A stretch of 64,000 nt of DNA from positions 636,001-700,000 of the forward strand of contig NZ_AP028654.1 in NCBI RefSeq assembly GCF_033097505.1, read 5' to 3'. Below the pieces are notes generated by a model. The model did not search any database and had not been told where the DNA came from. It saw nothing but the letters and a program-made list of their open reading frames with translations. The DNA comes from Helicovermis profundi (GTDB lineage Bacteria > Bacillota > Clostridia > Peptostreptococcales > Acidaminobacteraceae). Of this stretch, positions 53,893-63,039 are shown one piece after another. Within the stretch, counting starts at the first letter, position 1, and every line of letters starts with the position of its first letter. The position numbers and the translations under genes were made by a program.

Positions 53893-54144
53893 ATGGGGTA
53901 TTTTAAGGAAACTAAAATAAATTTACCTAAAGAATTATTAGAGTTTAATAAAAATTCTAAAAAATCGAGGAGGAACTTATTGATGCAACATAATTTTAAA
54001 AATAAAAAAGATGAATCAGTTAAAAAAGCTTATGAAAATATGGCTGAAATCAATTTATCTTTTGCTGAAATGGGAATGAGTTCTGATTTATATTCTTTAG
54101 AGGATTATGAAGGAGAACTTGAACAAAATGGCTCAAAAGAATAA
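53893..54144 (+). CDS. mazE: MazE/NdoAI-type antitoxin
   Basis: An 83-residue antitoxin for the following MazF toxin. The N-terminal part ([20 protein letters not shown]) fits a ribbon-helix-helix DNA-binding segment as in Bacillus NdoAI, and the C-terminal [16 protein letters not shown] followed by an acidic tail matches the toxin-binding end of NdoAI. ATG 53893 follows GGGGGTG; an upstream GTG at 53875 is unlikely. The stop overlaps mazF by 17 bases. It probably represses its own promoter together with MazF. Confidence 0.85.
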   Translation: MGYFKETKINLPKELLEFNKNSKKSRRNLLMQHNFKNKKDESVKKAYENMAEINLSFAEMGMSSDLYSLEDYEGELEQNGSKE

Positions 54145-54493
54145 AATAATAAAACGAGGGGATGTATTTTTTGCTGATTTAAGTCCTGTCGTAGGTTCAG
54201 AACAAGGTGGACAAAGACCTGTTATTATTATTCAAAACAATATTGGAAATAGATATAGTCCGACGGTTATAATCTCCGCTATTACTGCAAAAATTACTAA
54301 GGCAAAACTTCCAACTCATGTGGAAGTAAAAAAAGATGCTGTAGGTTTAGTAAAGGATTCAGTAATTTTGCTTGAACAAATAAGAACAATTGATAAAAAA
54401 AGACTTTTACAAAAACTTGGTACGCTTGATAAAAAAACTATGAGTAAAGTAGATGATGCTCTTCTTATAAGTTTGGGATTATATGAAGAATAG
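54128..54493 (+). CDS. mazF: MazF/NdoA endoribonuclease toxin
   Basis: A 121-residue sequence-specific mRNA interferase. Typical stretches are [57 protein letters not shown] and [17 protein letters not shown]. The catalytic Arg and Thr regions known in NdoA are retained, so the toxin looks active. ATG 54128 lies within the end of mazE, with AAGGAG 14 bases upstream. In Bacillus this pair is followed by stress-regulator genes; here a two-component system follows instead. Confidence 0.95.
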   Translation: MAQKNKIIKRGDVFFADLSPVVGSEQGGQRPVIIIQNNIGNRYSPTVIISAITAKITKAKLPTHVEVKKDAVGLVKDSVILLEQIRTIDKKRLLQKLGTLDKKTMSKVDDALLISLGLYEE

Positions 54494-54575
54494 TAAAGAA
54501 TAGTTGAAATTAATTACTGGAGGATTCAGTAATATTTCAGCTTTTTTTTTAAAGCAATTTAAGGATGTGCATATA

Positions 54576-55712
54576 ATGATTGTAGGAAAGAAAAAAATTA
54601 CTATTATTAAGTTACTTGTATTTATTTTTCTAATTGGAATTGGTATTATTTATGAGAATATGAGTAAAGAAAGATTAACTCTATATATTATATTTATAAG
54701 TGCTTTTTTACTACTTAATATAAGTAAAAAAATTTTTAGAAAAAAAGAATTATTTTACATAATATCTTTTGTTATAGAAATATTGATTATTTTTCTAATT
54801 GAATATTATTCTAGATATTATATTAATTATATTTTTCATAGTTTGTATCTAATTACAATTATTGACTGTACGCTAAACCTAAAAATCAAATCTGCACTTT
54901 TTATATCAATTCTTGCGGTATTAACATCACTTATTAAATATGTAAATTTATTAACTATCGCCCTAAACTTTAACACTATAGCAGAAATGGTATTTTTCTT
55001 GATTTTAAGTGTATTAGTTGTATCAAGTATTCTTTTTCTTAAATACTATAAAATAGAAAAGGAAAATAAAGAGAAGCTTTTAAAAGAGCTTGAAAACTCA
55101 CATAAAAAATTAATTGAGAGTTCAAAGTTAGATGCATTGTTAAAACTTCAAAAACAAAGAACAAATATTGCAAGAGAAATTCATGATACACTTGGCCACA
55201 ATATGATGGCTACAATAATGCAACTTGAAATGCTTTCTTTAAAAATTGATGCCAAAGATACTGAAGCTATTAATCTTACTGTTAATATTAAAAAAGAAGT
55301 GAGAGAATCTCTTAATCAAGTTAGAAACGCTGTAAATACACTTAAATATTTTGATATAAATGGTATAGAAAAATTGATTGGAGATTTTATAAGTAAATCA
55401 AATGTTAAAATAGATAAAAAAATCGAATTATATACAAGAAATGATTTAATTATTAGTTGTATATATAGAATTATTCAAGAATCTTTAACAAACAGTATAC
55501 GACATGGAAATGCAAGTCAAATTAGTATTAATATAATAGAAGAAAACAAAGGAGTAAATATACTTATAGAGGACAATGGAAAAGTATTAGAAAATTGGGA
55601 AATTGGATTTGGTCTTAAATCTATGAGAGAAAGGGTTTTAGAACTATCTGGATATATTGAATTTGAAAGTGAAAACGGCTTTAAAATAAGTGGATTTATT
55701 CCAACTTTCTAA
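54576..55712 (+). CDS. Sensor histidine kinase, NarL/DesK (HisKA_3) type
   Basis: A 378-residue membrane kinase. About five hydrophobic segments occupy residues 8-175, then a short coiled coil leads to the dimerisation box REIHDTLGHNMMA with the phospho-acceptor His. The ATPase domain follows with ESLTNSIRHGNA (N-box), EDNGK (D-box) and GFGLKSMRERV (G-box). With little extracellular sequence it belongs to the intramembrane-sensing or DesK/LiaS-like type. ATG 54576 has AAGGATGTG upstream; an earlier TTG is less likely. It is followed by its response regulator after 13 bases. Confidence 0.9.
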   Translation: MIVGKKKITIIKLLVFIFLIGIGIIYENMSKERLTLYIIFISAFLLLNISKKIFRKKELFYIISFVIEILIIFLIEYYSRYYINYIFHSLYLITIIDCTLNLKIKSALFISILAVLTSLIKYVNLLTIALNFNTIAEMVFFLILSVLVVSSILFLKYYKIEKENKEKLLKELENSHKKLIESSKLDALLKLQKQRTNIAREIHDTLGHNMMATIMQLEMLSLKIDAKDTEAINLTVNIKKEVRESLNQVRNAVNTLKYFDINGIEKLIGDFISKSNVKIDKKIELYTRNDLIISCIYRIIQESLTNSIRHGNASQISINIIEENKGVNILIEDNGKVLENWEIGFGLKSMRERVLELSGYIEFESENGFKISGFIPTF

Positions 55713-55725
55713 AAATGGAGGAAAG

Positions 55726-56400
55726 ATGATTAGAGTACTGATTGTAGATGACCAAGAAATAATTTCTAGAGGACTTAGCATGATACTTTCTCTTGAAAAT
55801 GATATTGAAGTAGTAGGACTAGCAAAAAATGGATCAGAATCAATAAAGTTAGTAAAAAAACATCTGCCTGATATTGTATTAATGGATATTAGAATGCCAC
55901 TTCTAAGTGGAATAGAGGCAATAAAAATAATTAAAAGAGACTTTAAATCTGTAAAAATAATAATTTTAACAACATTTAGTGATGATGAATACATATATGA
56001 TGGAATAAAAAATGGAGCTAGTGGTTATTTACTTAAAGATACTGAGCCAAGTGAAATATCAAAGGCTATAAGAATTGTATATAATGGTGGTGCAACTTTT
56101 GAACCTAATGTTGCTTTAAAACTAGCAAGTGAGTTTTCTAAGGTATCAAGTGAAATTAAAGACACAACTGTTTTGAGTGATAAAATAAAAAACAAAGATA
56201 ATTTAGAAGAAGTATTTACTTCAAGAGAACTTGATATTGTTAAATTAATTACTGAAGGAAAAAATAATAGTGAAATAGCAAAAGACCTATTTATTAGCGA
56301 AGGTACAGTTAAGAATAATATAACAAGGATATTAAATAAGCTAGAATTAAGAGATAGAACTCAGCTTGCTATTTATGCGCTTAAAAGGAACTTGGTTTAA
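55726..56400 (+). CDS. Response regulator, NarL/LuxR family
   Basis: A 224-residue two-domain regulator. The receiver domain shows IVDDQEI (acid pocket), the phospho-acceptor Asp in DIVLMDIRMP, the LTTFSDDEYI threonine region and LLKDT with the conserved Lys. The LuxR-type helix-turn-helix is at the C-terminus (TSRELDIVKLITEGKNNSEIA, SEGTVKNNITRIL). GGAGG precedes ATG 55726. A spacer of about 60 residues joins the domains. The likely targets are the lipoprotein and ABC exporter genes immediately downstream. Confidence 0.93.
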   Translation: MIRVLIVDDQEIISRGLSMILSLENDIEVVGLAKNGSESIKLVKKHLPDIVLMDIRMPLLSGIEAIKIIKRDFKSVKIIILTTFSDDEYIYDGIKNGASGYLLKDTEPSEISKAIRIVYNGGATFEPNVALKLASEFSKVSSEIKDTTVLSDKIKNKDNLEEVFTSRELDIVKLITEGKNNSEIAKDLFISEGTVKNNITRILNKLELRDRTQLAIYALKRNLV

Positions 56401-56425
56401 ATAAAATTAACCGGTTCTTTTTTTT
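56388..56425 (+). terminator. Terminator overlapping the response-regulator stop codon
   Basis: GAAC and GGTT (56388-56397) pair with AACC and GTTC (56409-56417), leaving a small internal loop, followed by eight T residues. The stop codon TAA lies in the loop. It separates the two-component genes from the transporter genes. Confidence 0.65.
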
Positions 56426-56574
56426 AGGAAAAAAGTCACTATAATAAAAATATTTATTACTTTAGTTAGAAGATATATCTTCTATAAAGAAATATAATGC
56501 TAGTATAGTTTAAATATATTATGTTAAAAAATTAAATTAAAGTTAACTTTAAAATTTTATAGGAGGAAGAAAAT

Positions 56575-57564
56575 ATGAAAAAATCAAAAAAAATATTAAT
56601 AAGTTTATGTTTAATATTGATACTAGGTAGTTTGCTTACAGGTTGCAGCGATAAAACATATGGTAATTATAAAAAAGCTGTTGAAAAAACAGATGGAATA
56701 TCTAAAAGTTCAGGTGAATTTATTTTAAATACTAAGATTGATTTTAATAGAGAAGGCTTATCTAAAGAAGTAGCAGATGAAATGAATATGTATAGTGATT
56801 TTTATCTTGAGCAGAAAAATAAAAGTGATGTTAATAAAACGACTTCAGATATTTATGTGAAACTTGGTGGATTAGGTTTTAATGTTACTTATTACGATGA
56901 TGATAAAAGAGCATTTGTAAAACTTCCTATGGTTGATAAATATATTTATTTGGATGACCTAATGAAAATGGGTGCATATAGCGAAAGTGAAATTACTTCA
57001 TACTCTAATAATTTAATTTCAAAAGAATCTATTAGAGCGATTAAAGCGCTTTGGAATGATTCAATTAAAAAAAATGATGTATTAAAAGGAAATAAAAGTC
57101 TTATAAATACTCCTGAAGGAGAAGTCAAAGCTGAAAAATATACAATTAAGTATAGTGATAAATTGTTGAAAGAGTTACTTTTAAAAACGTTTGAAATTCT
57201 TTATAAAGATGTTGATTTTAAGAGTAATGCAAAAATGAAAATAGCAAATAAGGATTTATCTAAGGAAAGTGTAATGGAGATAAAAAAATATATTGAGTTA
57301 ATCAATATAGAAAAATTTGAATTAAATAGCTATATTGACATAGACGGGTATATTGTAAAAGAAGATATGAAAATATATTTTAATTTTAGCGGTGATAATC
57401 AATATATTAAAAAATTTAGTATGAATTTTTCTTCAAAATTATTTAATATTGAAAAAAATCAAAATATAGTATTCCCTAAATATGATGAAAATACATTTAT
57501 TTCGAGAAATGAACTTTCAAAAGGTATACCAAGTATTTACAAAAATATATTTAATAAAAAATAG
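56575..57564 (+). CDS. Lipoprotein of unknown function, exporter-linked
   Basis: A 329-residue lipoprotein with a clear signal peptide and lipobox LLTGC (Cys24). The mature part is rich in lysine, aspartate and serine and shows repeated beta-strand-like segments (SGEFILNTKIDF, ADEMNMYSDFYLEQK, YIDIDGYIVKEDMKIYF), similar in style to LolA/LppX-like or DUF6612-like folds, but I cannot assign a family. AGGAGG precedes the ATG. It lies 10 bases before an ABC ATPase and shares its transcription unit, so it may be a substrate-capturing or immunity-type partner of that exporter. Confidence 0.65.
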   Translation: MKKSKKILISLCLILILGSLLTGCSDKTYGNYKKAVEKTDGISKSSGEFILNTKIDFNREGLSKEVADEMNMYSDFYLEQKNKSDVNKTTSDIYVKLGGLGFNVTYYDDDKRAFVKLPMVDKYIYLDDLMKMGAYSESEITSYSNNLISKESIRAIKALWNDSIKKNDVLKGNKSLINTPEGEVKAEKYTIKYSDKLLKELLLKTFEILYKDVDFKSNAKMKIANKDLSKESVMEIKKYIELINIEKFELNSYIDIDGYIVKEDMKIYFNFSGDNQYIKKFSMNFSSKLFNIEKNQNIVFPKYDENTFISRNELSKGIPSIYKNIFNKK

Positions 57565-57574
57565 AGGTGAAATA

Positions 57575-58306
57575 ATGGAAATTTTAAGAACTGAAAATTT
57601 ATATAAAAAATTTAACGATGTAAAAGCTGTAAATGATATTAGTTTTAATGTTAGTAAGGGTGAAATAGTTGGACTTCTTGGTCCAAATGGTGCAGGTAAA
57701 TCAACACTTATATCTATTATATCAACTTTATTAAAAGAAGATTCAGGCCAGGTCTATTATAAGAATATCAATAATCATGATAAGGAATGTTTAATAAAAA
57801 AAGAACTTGGTCTAGTGCCACAAGATATAGCCCTTTACACCGAACTAAGTGGATACGAAAATCTTAAATTTTGGGGAAGTTTATATGGATTAAAGGGGGC
57901 TAGATTAAAAGAGCGAATTAAAATTGTTTCTGAAATAATTGGAATTACAGATAGGCTTAAGGACAAAGTGGAGAATTATTCGGGTGGCATGAAAAGAAGG
58001 ATAAATATTGGTGCTGCTCTTATTCATGATCCAAGCTTTATTATACTAGATGAACCAACAGTTGGAATAGACCCACAGTCAAGAAATCATATTCTTGATA
58101 CGGTTGTTAATTTAAGTAAAGAAGGTAAAACTATTATCTATACTTCTCACTATATGGAAGAAGTTGAGTATATTTGCACACAAATATATATACTTGATGA
58201 AGGAAAAATTATTGCTAAAGGGACTAAAGAAGAATTAATTGATGAAAAACATCCAAATTTAGAATCAGTATTTTTAAATTTGACAGGAAAAGAGCTTAGA
58301 GATTAG
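57575..58306 (+). CDS. ABC transporter ATP-binding protein, ABC-2 exporter type
   Basis: A 243-residue ATPase with Walker A GPNGAGKST (about 38-46), Q-loop VPQDIALYTEL, signature YSGGMKRRINIG, Walker B FIILDEPTVGIDP and the switch His in YTSHYMEEVEY. It has the size and sequence style of the CcmA/drug-exporter branch. ATG 57575 follows AGAGGTG; the frame is open upstream within the lipoprotein gene but lacks a start signal there. The two permease genes follow directly. Confidence 0.93.
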   Translation: MEILRTENLYKKFNDVKAVNDISFNVSKGEIVGLLGPNGAGKSTLISIISTLLKEDSGQVYYKNINNHDKECLIKKELGLVPQDIALYTELSGYENLKFWGSLYGLKGARLKERIKIVSEIIGITDRLKDKVENYSGGMKRRINIGAALIHDPSFIILDEPTVGIDPQSRNHILDTVVNLSKEGKTIIYTSHYMEEVEYICTQIYILDEGKIIAKGTKEELIDEKHPNLESVFLNLTGKELRD

Positions 58307-58315
58307 GAGGATTTT

Positions 58316-59656
58316 ATGTTAAGAATAAATATAATAAAAGATATAAAAGTAATATTTTCTGACAAAAAAGCACTTTTGATTTTAATATTAATGCCTATTA
58401 TTCTTTCAACTATTCTTTCCTTTGCTCTAAACGGAGTGTTTAATTCTGATAGTAAAATTCTAAAGTTTAATATTGCTGTTGTTAAAGAATATAATAATGA
58501 CAATGTGGATGAACAAATTAAGCAAAAAATAGAGAATTCTTTATTTTCTTCAAAGGATGAGGATAGTTTCAAAATAAGCGATACTGGTTTAGATTATAAT
58601 CCGGAAGATATTTTTTTTAAGCAATTTTTAGAAAACGATGAAATAAAAAAAATTATGACTTATAAAGTAATGGATATGGATAAAGCAAACTTACTATTAA
58701 ATAATAACAAAATAAGTGCAATAATAGTACTTCCAAAGAATTTTATAGTAGACAATTACATTAATATGTTTACAACTTTTAGAAATAGAGTTGATATTCG
58801 ATTTATAAAAAATCCATCAAGAAGCATAAGTTCAAGTATTGCATTAGACATTTTAAATGCTTATTCAAGTACAGTTGAGGATATTATTGTTACTAAAAAT
58901 GTTTATATTGAAAAAGGGATTAAATATAATATATCAAATATATTTGCTAGTAAAATGAATAGAACCTTATTTTCTAAAGATAGTAATAATTTTAAGGTTA
59001 ATATAAATAGAGTTAAGATAAATGGAAAAGAAGCAATTTCAAGTTTCACTTATTATTCGATAGGAATGATTGCTATGTTTATTTTGTTTTCAGCTTCACA
59101 TGGAAGTGTGATGCTTTTAAAAGAAAAAAAAGAATTAACTTATAGTAGAGAAATACTCGCTGGAGTAAAAAGAAGTACAATACTTTTTAGTAAATTTTTT
59201 GTTATATATTTTTTAACTATTATACAGATGTTTTTTCTCTTTATGTATTCATCTTTTATACTAAAAGTAAATTTTGTGAGTATTCCAATAGTGGTGTTAA
59301 TAGTTATATTAGCCGCATTTGCTATTAGTGGATTTGGAATTTTACTTAGTTCTATTATGTTTAAATCAGAAAATTATAAACTTGTGAGTGTATTATCAGG
59401 TTTTGGTTTTCAAGTAATGGCACTTTTTGGTGGATCTTATTTGCCAATTGAAGTTTTACCTAAATCAATTCGATTTATAAGCTATCTCCCAATAAATGGT
59501 CTTGTTATGAAAAGTTTACTCAAAATATCTAATGGTTACGGGGTAAATGATATACAAAACTACTTATATTTACTAGTAGTCAATGGAGTTGTTTTTTTAC
59601 TTTTGGGAGTTCTAATTTTTAATAAGGAGGCTAAATCAAATGTTTCCTATAATTAA
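58316..59656 (+). CDS. ABC-2 type transporter permease, first
   Basis: A 446-residue membrane protein of the ABC-2 (YhgE/NatB-like) type. One transmembrane segment near residues 18-38 is followed by a large extracytoplasmic loop (about 40-245) and five C-terminal membrane segments. The stretch ALFGGSYLPIEVLPKSIRF is the conserved ABC-2 region. AGGAGG precedes the ATG. It overlaps the next permease by 17 bases, so the two probably form a heterodimer on the ATPase. Confidence 0.9.
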   Translation: MLRINIIKDIKVIFSDKKALLILILMPIILSTILSFALNGVFNSDSKILKFNIAVVKEYNNDNVDEQIKQKIENSLFSSKDEDSFKISDTGLDYNPEDIFFKQFLENDEIKKIMTYKVMDMDKANLLLNNNKISAIIVLPKNFIVDNYINMFTTFRNRVDIRFIKNPSRSISSSIALDILNAYSSTVEDIIVTKNVYIEKGIKYNISNIFASKMNRTLFSKDSNNFKVNINRVKINGKEAISSFTYYSIGMIAMFILFSASHGSVMLLKEKKELTYSREILAGVKRSTILFSKFFVIYFLTIIQMFFLFMYSSFILKVNFVSIPIVVLIVILAAFAISGFGILLSSIMFKSENYKLVSVLSGFGFQVMALFGGSYLPIEVLPKSIRFISYLPINGLVMKSLLKISNGYGVNDIQNYLYLLVVNGVVFLLLGVLIFNKEAKSNVSYN

Positions 59657-60821
59657 ATTAAGAATAATTCAATTAAAATATGATTATAAGAGAATACTTA
59701 TAATGATTGCATTAACTATGCTTTTAGCGTTTATATTCGGATATAGTTCAACTGGAGATTATACTCTAAAAGTTGGGATAGTTGATAATGATAACACAAA
59801 AATTTCAAAAGAATTAATCAAAAAAATTAGTGAAGATAAAGAGTATGAATTTATAAAACTTTCAAGTGAAGATGCAAAAGAAAACATTAAGAGTAATTCT
59901 ATAAAACTATCATTAATAATAGAAAAAGGTTTTGAAGAATCACTACTAAAATCTTCAAGTGTTAGTGTATCAGTATTATCAAGTGAATCAGATTTAGAAG
60001 TTATGAATATAGAATTTTTAATTAAATCAAAAATTTTAAAGATTTACAAGGATTATAATTCGGCGATAAATATTAATAATATAATTTTAGAGAACAATAA
60101 AACTCTTATTAGAGAAAAAACTTTAAGTGAAATATATAATAGTATTTCTACTGATAGTAAAGAATATATAAAAATCAACGTGGAAACTAGTGAAAATAGC
60201 GCTAAAAAATATGATAATACTCTTCATAGTATTTTTGGTATGACTATTATGTTTGTTGCTTTTACAATTGTTTTTTCAATTGCAAATATTTTAGAGGACA
60301 AAGAACTTGGTGTATTTAATAGGATGCTAATTTCTCCTATTAAACGTTTTAGTATTATATGGCAAAGTATGATTGTTTCAATAATTTTAGGTGTTGGTCA
60401 AATTTTTATAATATTATATTTAAGTAGCATTATTTTTGATGTAAATTATAGTGGTAATTATTTAGGAGTATTTATAGTGGCACTAGTATTTGTATATGCC
60501 ATTTCAGCTCTTGGTTTTTTAGTATCAATGTTTGTAAAAACATATGCGCAGCTTTCAGTGATTATGCCAATAGTATTAACATCTTTTGCAATGATTGGAG
60601 GCTGTATGTGGCCGCTTGAAATTGTAAGTAGCAAATTATTAATTACATTATCTTATTTTGTTCCTCATAGATGGGCAATTGAAGCATTAACTGATATATT
60701 AGTTAGGTATAAGACTTTAGGAGAAGTGGTAAAACCTATATTTATATTGATTATTATGGGTGCGGTTTTTACAGTAATTGGTTCAATACTATTAAATAAA
60801 TTTAGCGAAAAAATTAGTTAG
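59640..60821 (+). CDS. ABC-2 type transporter permease, second
   Basis: A 393-residue permease with the same layout as its neighbour: one N-terminal segment (about 16-35), an extracytoplasmic loop and five C-terminal segments. The conserved stretch is MIGGCMWPLEIVSSKLLITLSYFVPHRWAIEAL. AAGGAGG before the ATG lies in the end of the previous gene. With the two-component system upstream this resembles modules that respond to and export membrane-active compounds; the substrate is unknown. Confidence 0.9.
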   Translation: MFPIIKLRIIQLKYDYKRILIMIALTMLLAFIFGYSSTGDYTLKVGIVDNDNTKISKELIKKISEDKEYEFIKLSSEDAKENIKSNSIKLSLIIEKGFEESLLKSSSVSVSVLSSESDLEVMNIEFLIKSKILKIYKDYNSAININNIILENNKTLIREKTLSEIYNSISTDSKEYIKINVETSENSAKKYDNTLHSIFGMTIMFVAFTIVFSIANILEDKELGVFNRMLISPIKRFSIIWQSMIVSIILGVGQIFIILYLSSIIFDVNYSGNYLGVFIVALVFVYAISALGFLVSMFVKTYAQLSVIMPIVLTSFAMIGGCMWPLEIVSSKLLITLSYFVPHRWAIEALTDILVRYKTLGEVVKPIFILIIMGAVFTVIGSILLNKFSEKIS

Positions 60822-60866
60822 TATCAATTTTTTGTTTACTTACAATGTAGAATTTAATAAAATACT

Positions 60867-60915
60867 AAAATAAGAGTAAATTTAATAACTTTGTTATCAA
60901 ATTTACTCTTATTTT
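60867..60915 (+). terminator. Intrinsic terminator of the exporter operon
   Basis: A perfect 17-bp stem AAAATAAGAGTAAATTT (60867-60883) with 60899-60915, extended inward by AATAAC/GTTAT. A and T runs flank both sides. Confidence 0.9.
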
Positions 60916-60962
60916 AGGTTATAATGTATGTGGTACTTTAAATTCTTTTATGGAGTGTGGAT

Positions 60963-61469
60963 ATGAAACAAAAATTTTTTTTAACAAGCTTGACTTTAAC
61001 TATAGGCATTTTAATCGGAGTTTTTTTTACTGTTACTTTTTCTGGTGCTGAAATTCCAGAGCCAGGAACTGATGGTGATCCTATAATAACTGAAAGTTAT
61101 CTTGAGTTAAGACTTTCAGAATTAAATAAAACTTTACTATATAAAATTGAAGAAATAAAGAAATCAATTTCGAGTACATCTACTAATGTTAATTCATATG
61201 AAGTAGTAAATGTTAAAAAAGGAGATATTATTTATTTTGGGGGAAATGCTGAAGTTATTCTTAGAGCAGGTGAAGCTACAGCTATTGCAGGTAAAAATGG
61301 TGGTATTGCTGATTTAACAACAGGAATTGATTTAGCAAGTGGAGACAAGGTAGTTCTTAATCATCTTTTATTAATTGCAAGAGACGATGGACGAGGAATG
61401 AACTTAATTTCTGATGCATGGATTATGGTTAAGGGAAATTATACATTAAAAAGTAGTAAGACTGAATAG
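60963..61469 (+). CDS. Conserved exported protein of unknown function
   Basis: A 168-residue protein with an N-terminal signal anchor (about 5-27), a short linker PEPGTDGDPIITESYLELR, a helical segment and a C-terminal beta-rich domain with VKKGDIIYFGGNAEVILRAG, GGIADLTTGIDL and NHLLLIARDDGRGM. I recognise this pattern as a hypothetical protein common in anaerobic Bacillota but know no function; the 'EVILRAGEATAI' segment suggests a small beta-sandwich. ATG 60963 has GGAGTG upstream; GTG 60957 is less likely. A strong terminator upstream makes it a single-gene unit. Confidence 0.7.
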   Translation: MKQKFFLTSLTLTIGILIGVFFTVTFSGAEIPEPGTDGDPIITESYLELRLSELNKTLLYKIEEIKKSISSTSTNVNSYEVVNVKKGDIIYFGGNAEVILRAGEATAIAGKNGGIADLTTGIDLASGDKVVLNHLLLIARDDGRGMNLISDAWIMVKGNYTLKSSKTE

Positions 61470-61593
61470 GAGCTAGCTATACAAAAGTCAAGAAATAAAT
61501 GATGCTTTTTTTAAATGATAAAATAGAATTTTGAGCATACTTAATAAGAAGACAAGGTCTTCTAAAAGAAAATATAAATTGTATTAGATGAAA

Positions 61594-62772
61594 CTACAAT
61601 AAATTATTAAATGCAATACCAGTTTTCATAATCGCGTAAATAGTATTTGACATATTTTTTGCAGCATGGCAAATTGCCGAGTTATGATGTTTACCTTCTT
61701 TGATCTTTAGTAAATATTTATCTCTAAATTTGTTATCTTTAATTTTAGAATTTATTATAGCTACTTTAGTAGCGGTAAATATTGCAGTACGTAAATATCT
61801 TGATCCACGTTTAGATATATGAGAATTTTTAGCTATAAAGTTACCTGACTGATATATTGTAGGATCAAGTCCTGCAAAAGCAAGTAGGCTTTTAGGATGA
61901 TCAAATCGATGTATATCACCGATTTCACCGACAATTAGGCCGGCAGTAATATGTCCAACACCAGGTATACTAAGTAAGAAAGAAAAATGAGCATCAATAA
62001 TCTTGTTTATTTCTATCTCAAATCTATCCATTTGTCGTTTGTAATGAAAAATGTCCTCAAGAGTAGAATTAATCAGTATTTCATTTGTAATATTAACATT
62101 ACCGATTGTGTTTTTAGATAATGTTTTAATTGTTTTAGCTATTTCGAATCTATTACCACGGCATTTTATAATAGATTCAAGAGTTGAAATATGCATATTA
62201 GAAATTTTTATAGTTGTAGGATAATCAGAAAAAAGTTTGTAAACCCAGTTTGAATGTTGATTAAATTGATGTCTAAATTCTGGGAAAGTAATATCTAGTA
62301 GTCGTGTCCACTCAGTTTTTGCTTTATTGAGTTTTTTTTGAACTTCAATTCTTGCTCTAGATAGTGACTTTAATTCATTTGAAATGTATAATGTAGGTGT
62401 ATAGGAATTGTGACGTTTATGATTAAATTCTACGTACTTGCATATAGCATAAGCATCAACTTGATCTGTTTTAGTCAGTCTTGGTGAAAGAGCTTTACGA
62501 CTATTACTTGTTAATACTGGATTAATCATTAAGACATAAAAGCCTTGTAACGCAAGAAAATTAGAAATATTTTGAGAGTATATTCCGGTTTCTTCAATTC
62601 CTATACGAATGTCATCAATAGACTCCGTATGGGATAGAATTAGCATACGGAGTTTTTTAAACCCCTCAAAATCATTTTGAATAGTAAAACATTTGGTGAG
62701 CACCTCACCATTACTTGAAGTAATTGTGATGTCATGCTTAGAAGAAGCTACATCAATACCGACAAAGATCAT
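61594..62772 (-). CDS. IS110 family transposase (DEDD recombinase)
   Basis: An intact 392-residue transposase. The N-terminal DEDD domain starts with FVGIDVASSKHD (first Asp) and includes EETGIYS and KTDQVDAYAI. The C-terminal Transposase_20 domain has SIPGVGHITAGLIVGEIGD, KSLLAFAGLDP and SKRGSRYLRTA with the conserved serine region. AGGAGG precedes ATG 62772. No frameshift or stop is present, so the element may be active. IS110 elements typically lack terminal inverted repeats and target duplications; element ends cannot be fixed here, but they probably lie between 61470-61590 and 62900-63000. Confidence 0.95.
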   Translation of the reverse strand: MIFVGIDVASSKHDITITSSNGEVLTKCFTIQNDFEGFKKLRMLILSHTESIDDIRIGIEETGIYSQNISNFLALQGFYVLMINPVLTSNSRKALSPRLTKTDQVDAYAICKYVEFNHKRHNSYTPTLYISNELKSLSRARIEVQKKLNKAKTEWTRLLDITFPEFRHQFNQHSNWVYKLFSDYPTTIKISNMHISTLESIIKCRGNRFEIAKTIKTLSKNTIGNVNITNEILINSTLEDIFHYKRQMDRFEIEINKIIDAHFSFLLSIPGVGHITAGLIVGEIGDIHRFDHPKSLLAFAGLDPTIYQSGNFIAKNSHISKRGSRYLRTAIFTATKVAIINSKIKDNKFRDKYLLKIKEGKHHNSAICHAAKNMSNTIYAIMKTGIAFNNLL

Positions 62773-62809
62773 AAAAAAACCTCCTTATATATTTTATAAA
62801 CAAGTGGTA

Positions 62810-62900
62810 AAACACACAATCTGAAACTTCAAATAATCTTGTAAATAAAACGTCATGCGTTCACTAGCTAATTAATTGTACAAGTAACAGATGTGGTTAT
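62810..62900 (-). ncRNA. Candidate bridge RNA in the IS110 leader
   Basis: IS110 elements carry a noncoding RNA next to the transposase 5' end that pairs with target and donor DNA. On the minus strand this leader forms nested stems. CACATCTG (62888-62895) pairs with CAGATTGTG (62815-62823, one bulge). ACTTGTA (62879-62885) pairs with TACAAG (62838-62843). AACG/CGTT closes a small hairpin (62849-62861). Between them are unpaired internal loops, the arrangement expected of a bridge RNA. The pairing is by eye and the loop specificities are unknown. Confidence 0.45.
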
Positions 62901-63039
62901 AATCTCCTTAAAATAGTCAAGCTATAGAAAAAATGGAATAATCCACAATGTTTATTACTAAAATTATATAAGAAAAAATTAAATTATAAAACGAAAGGAG
63001 AGTTATACTAAAATTTATATTTTTAGTATACAAGATAAT

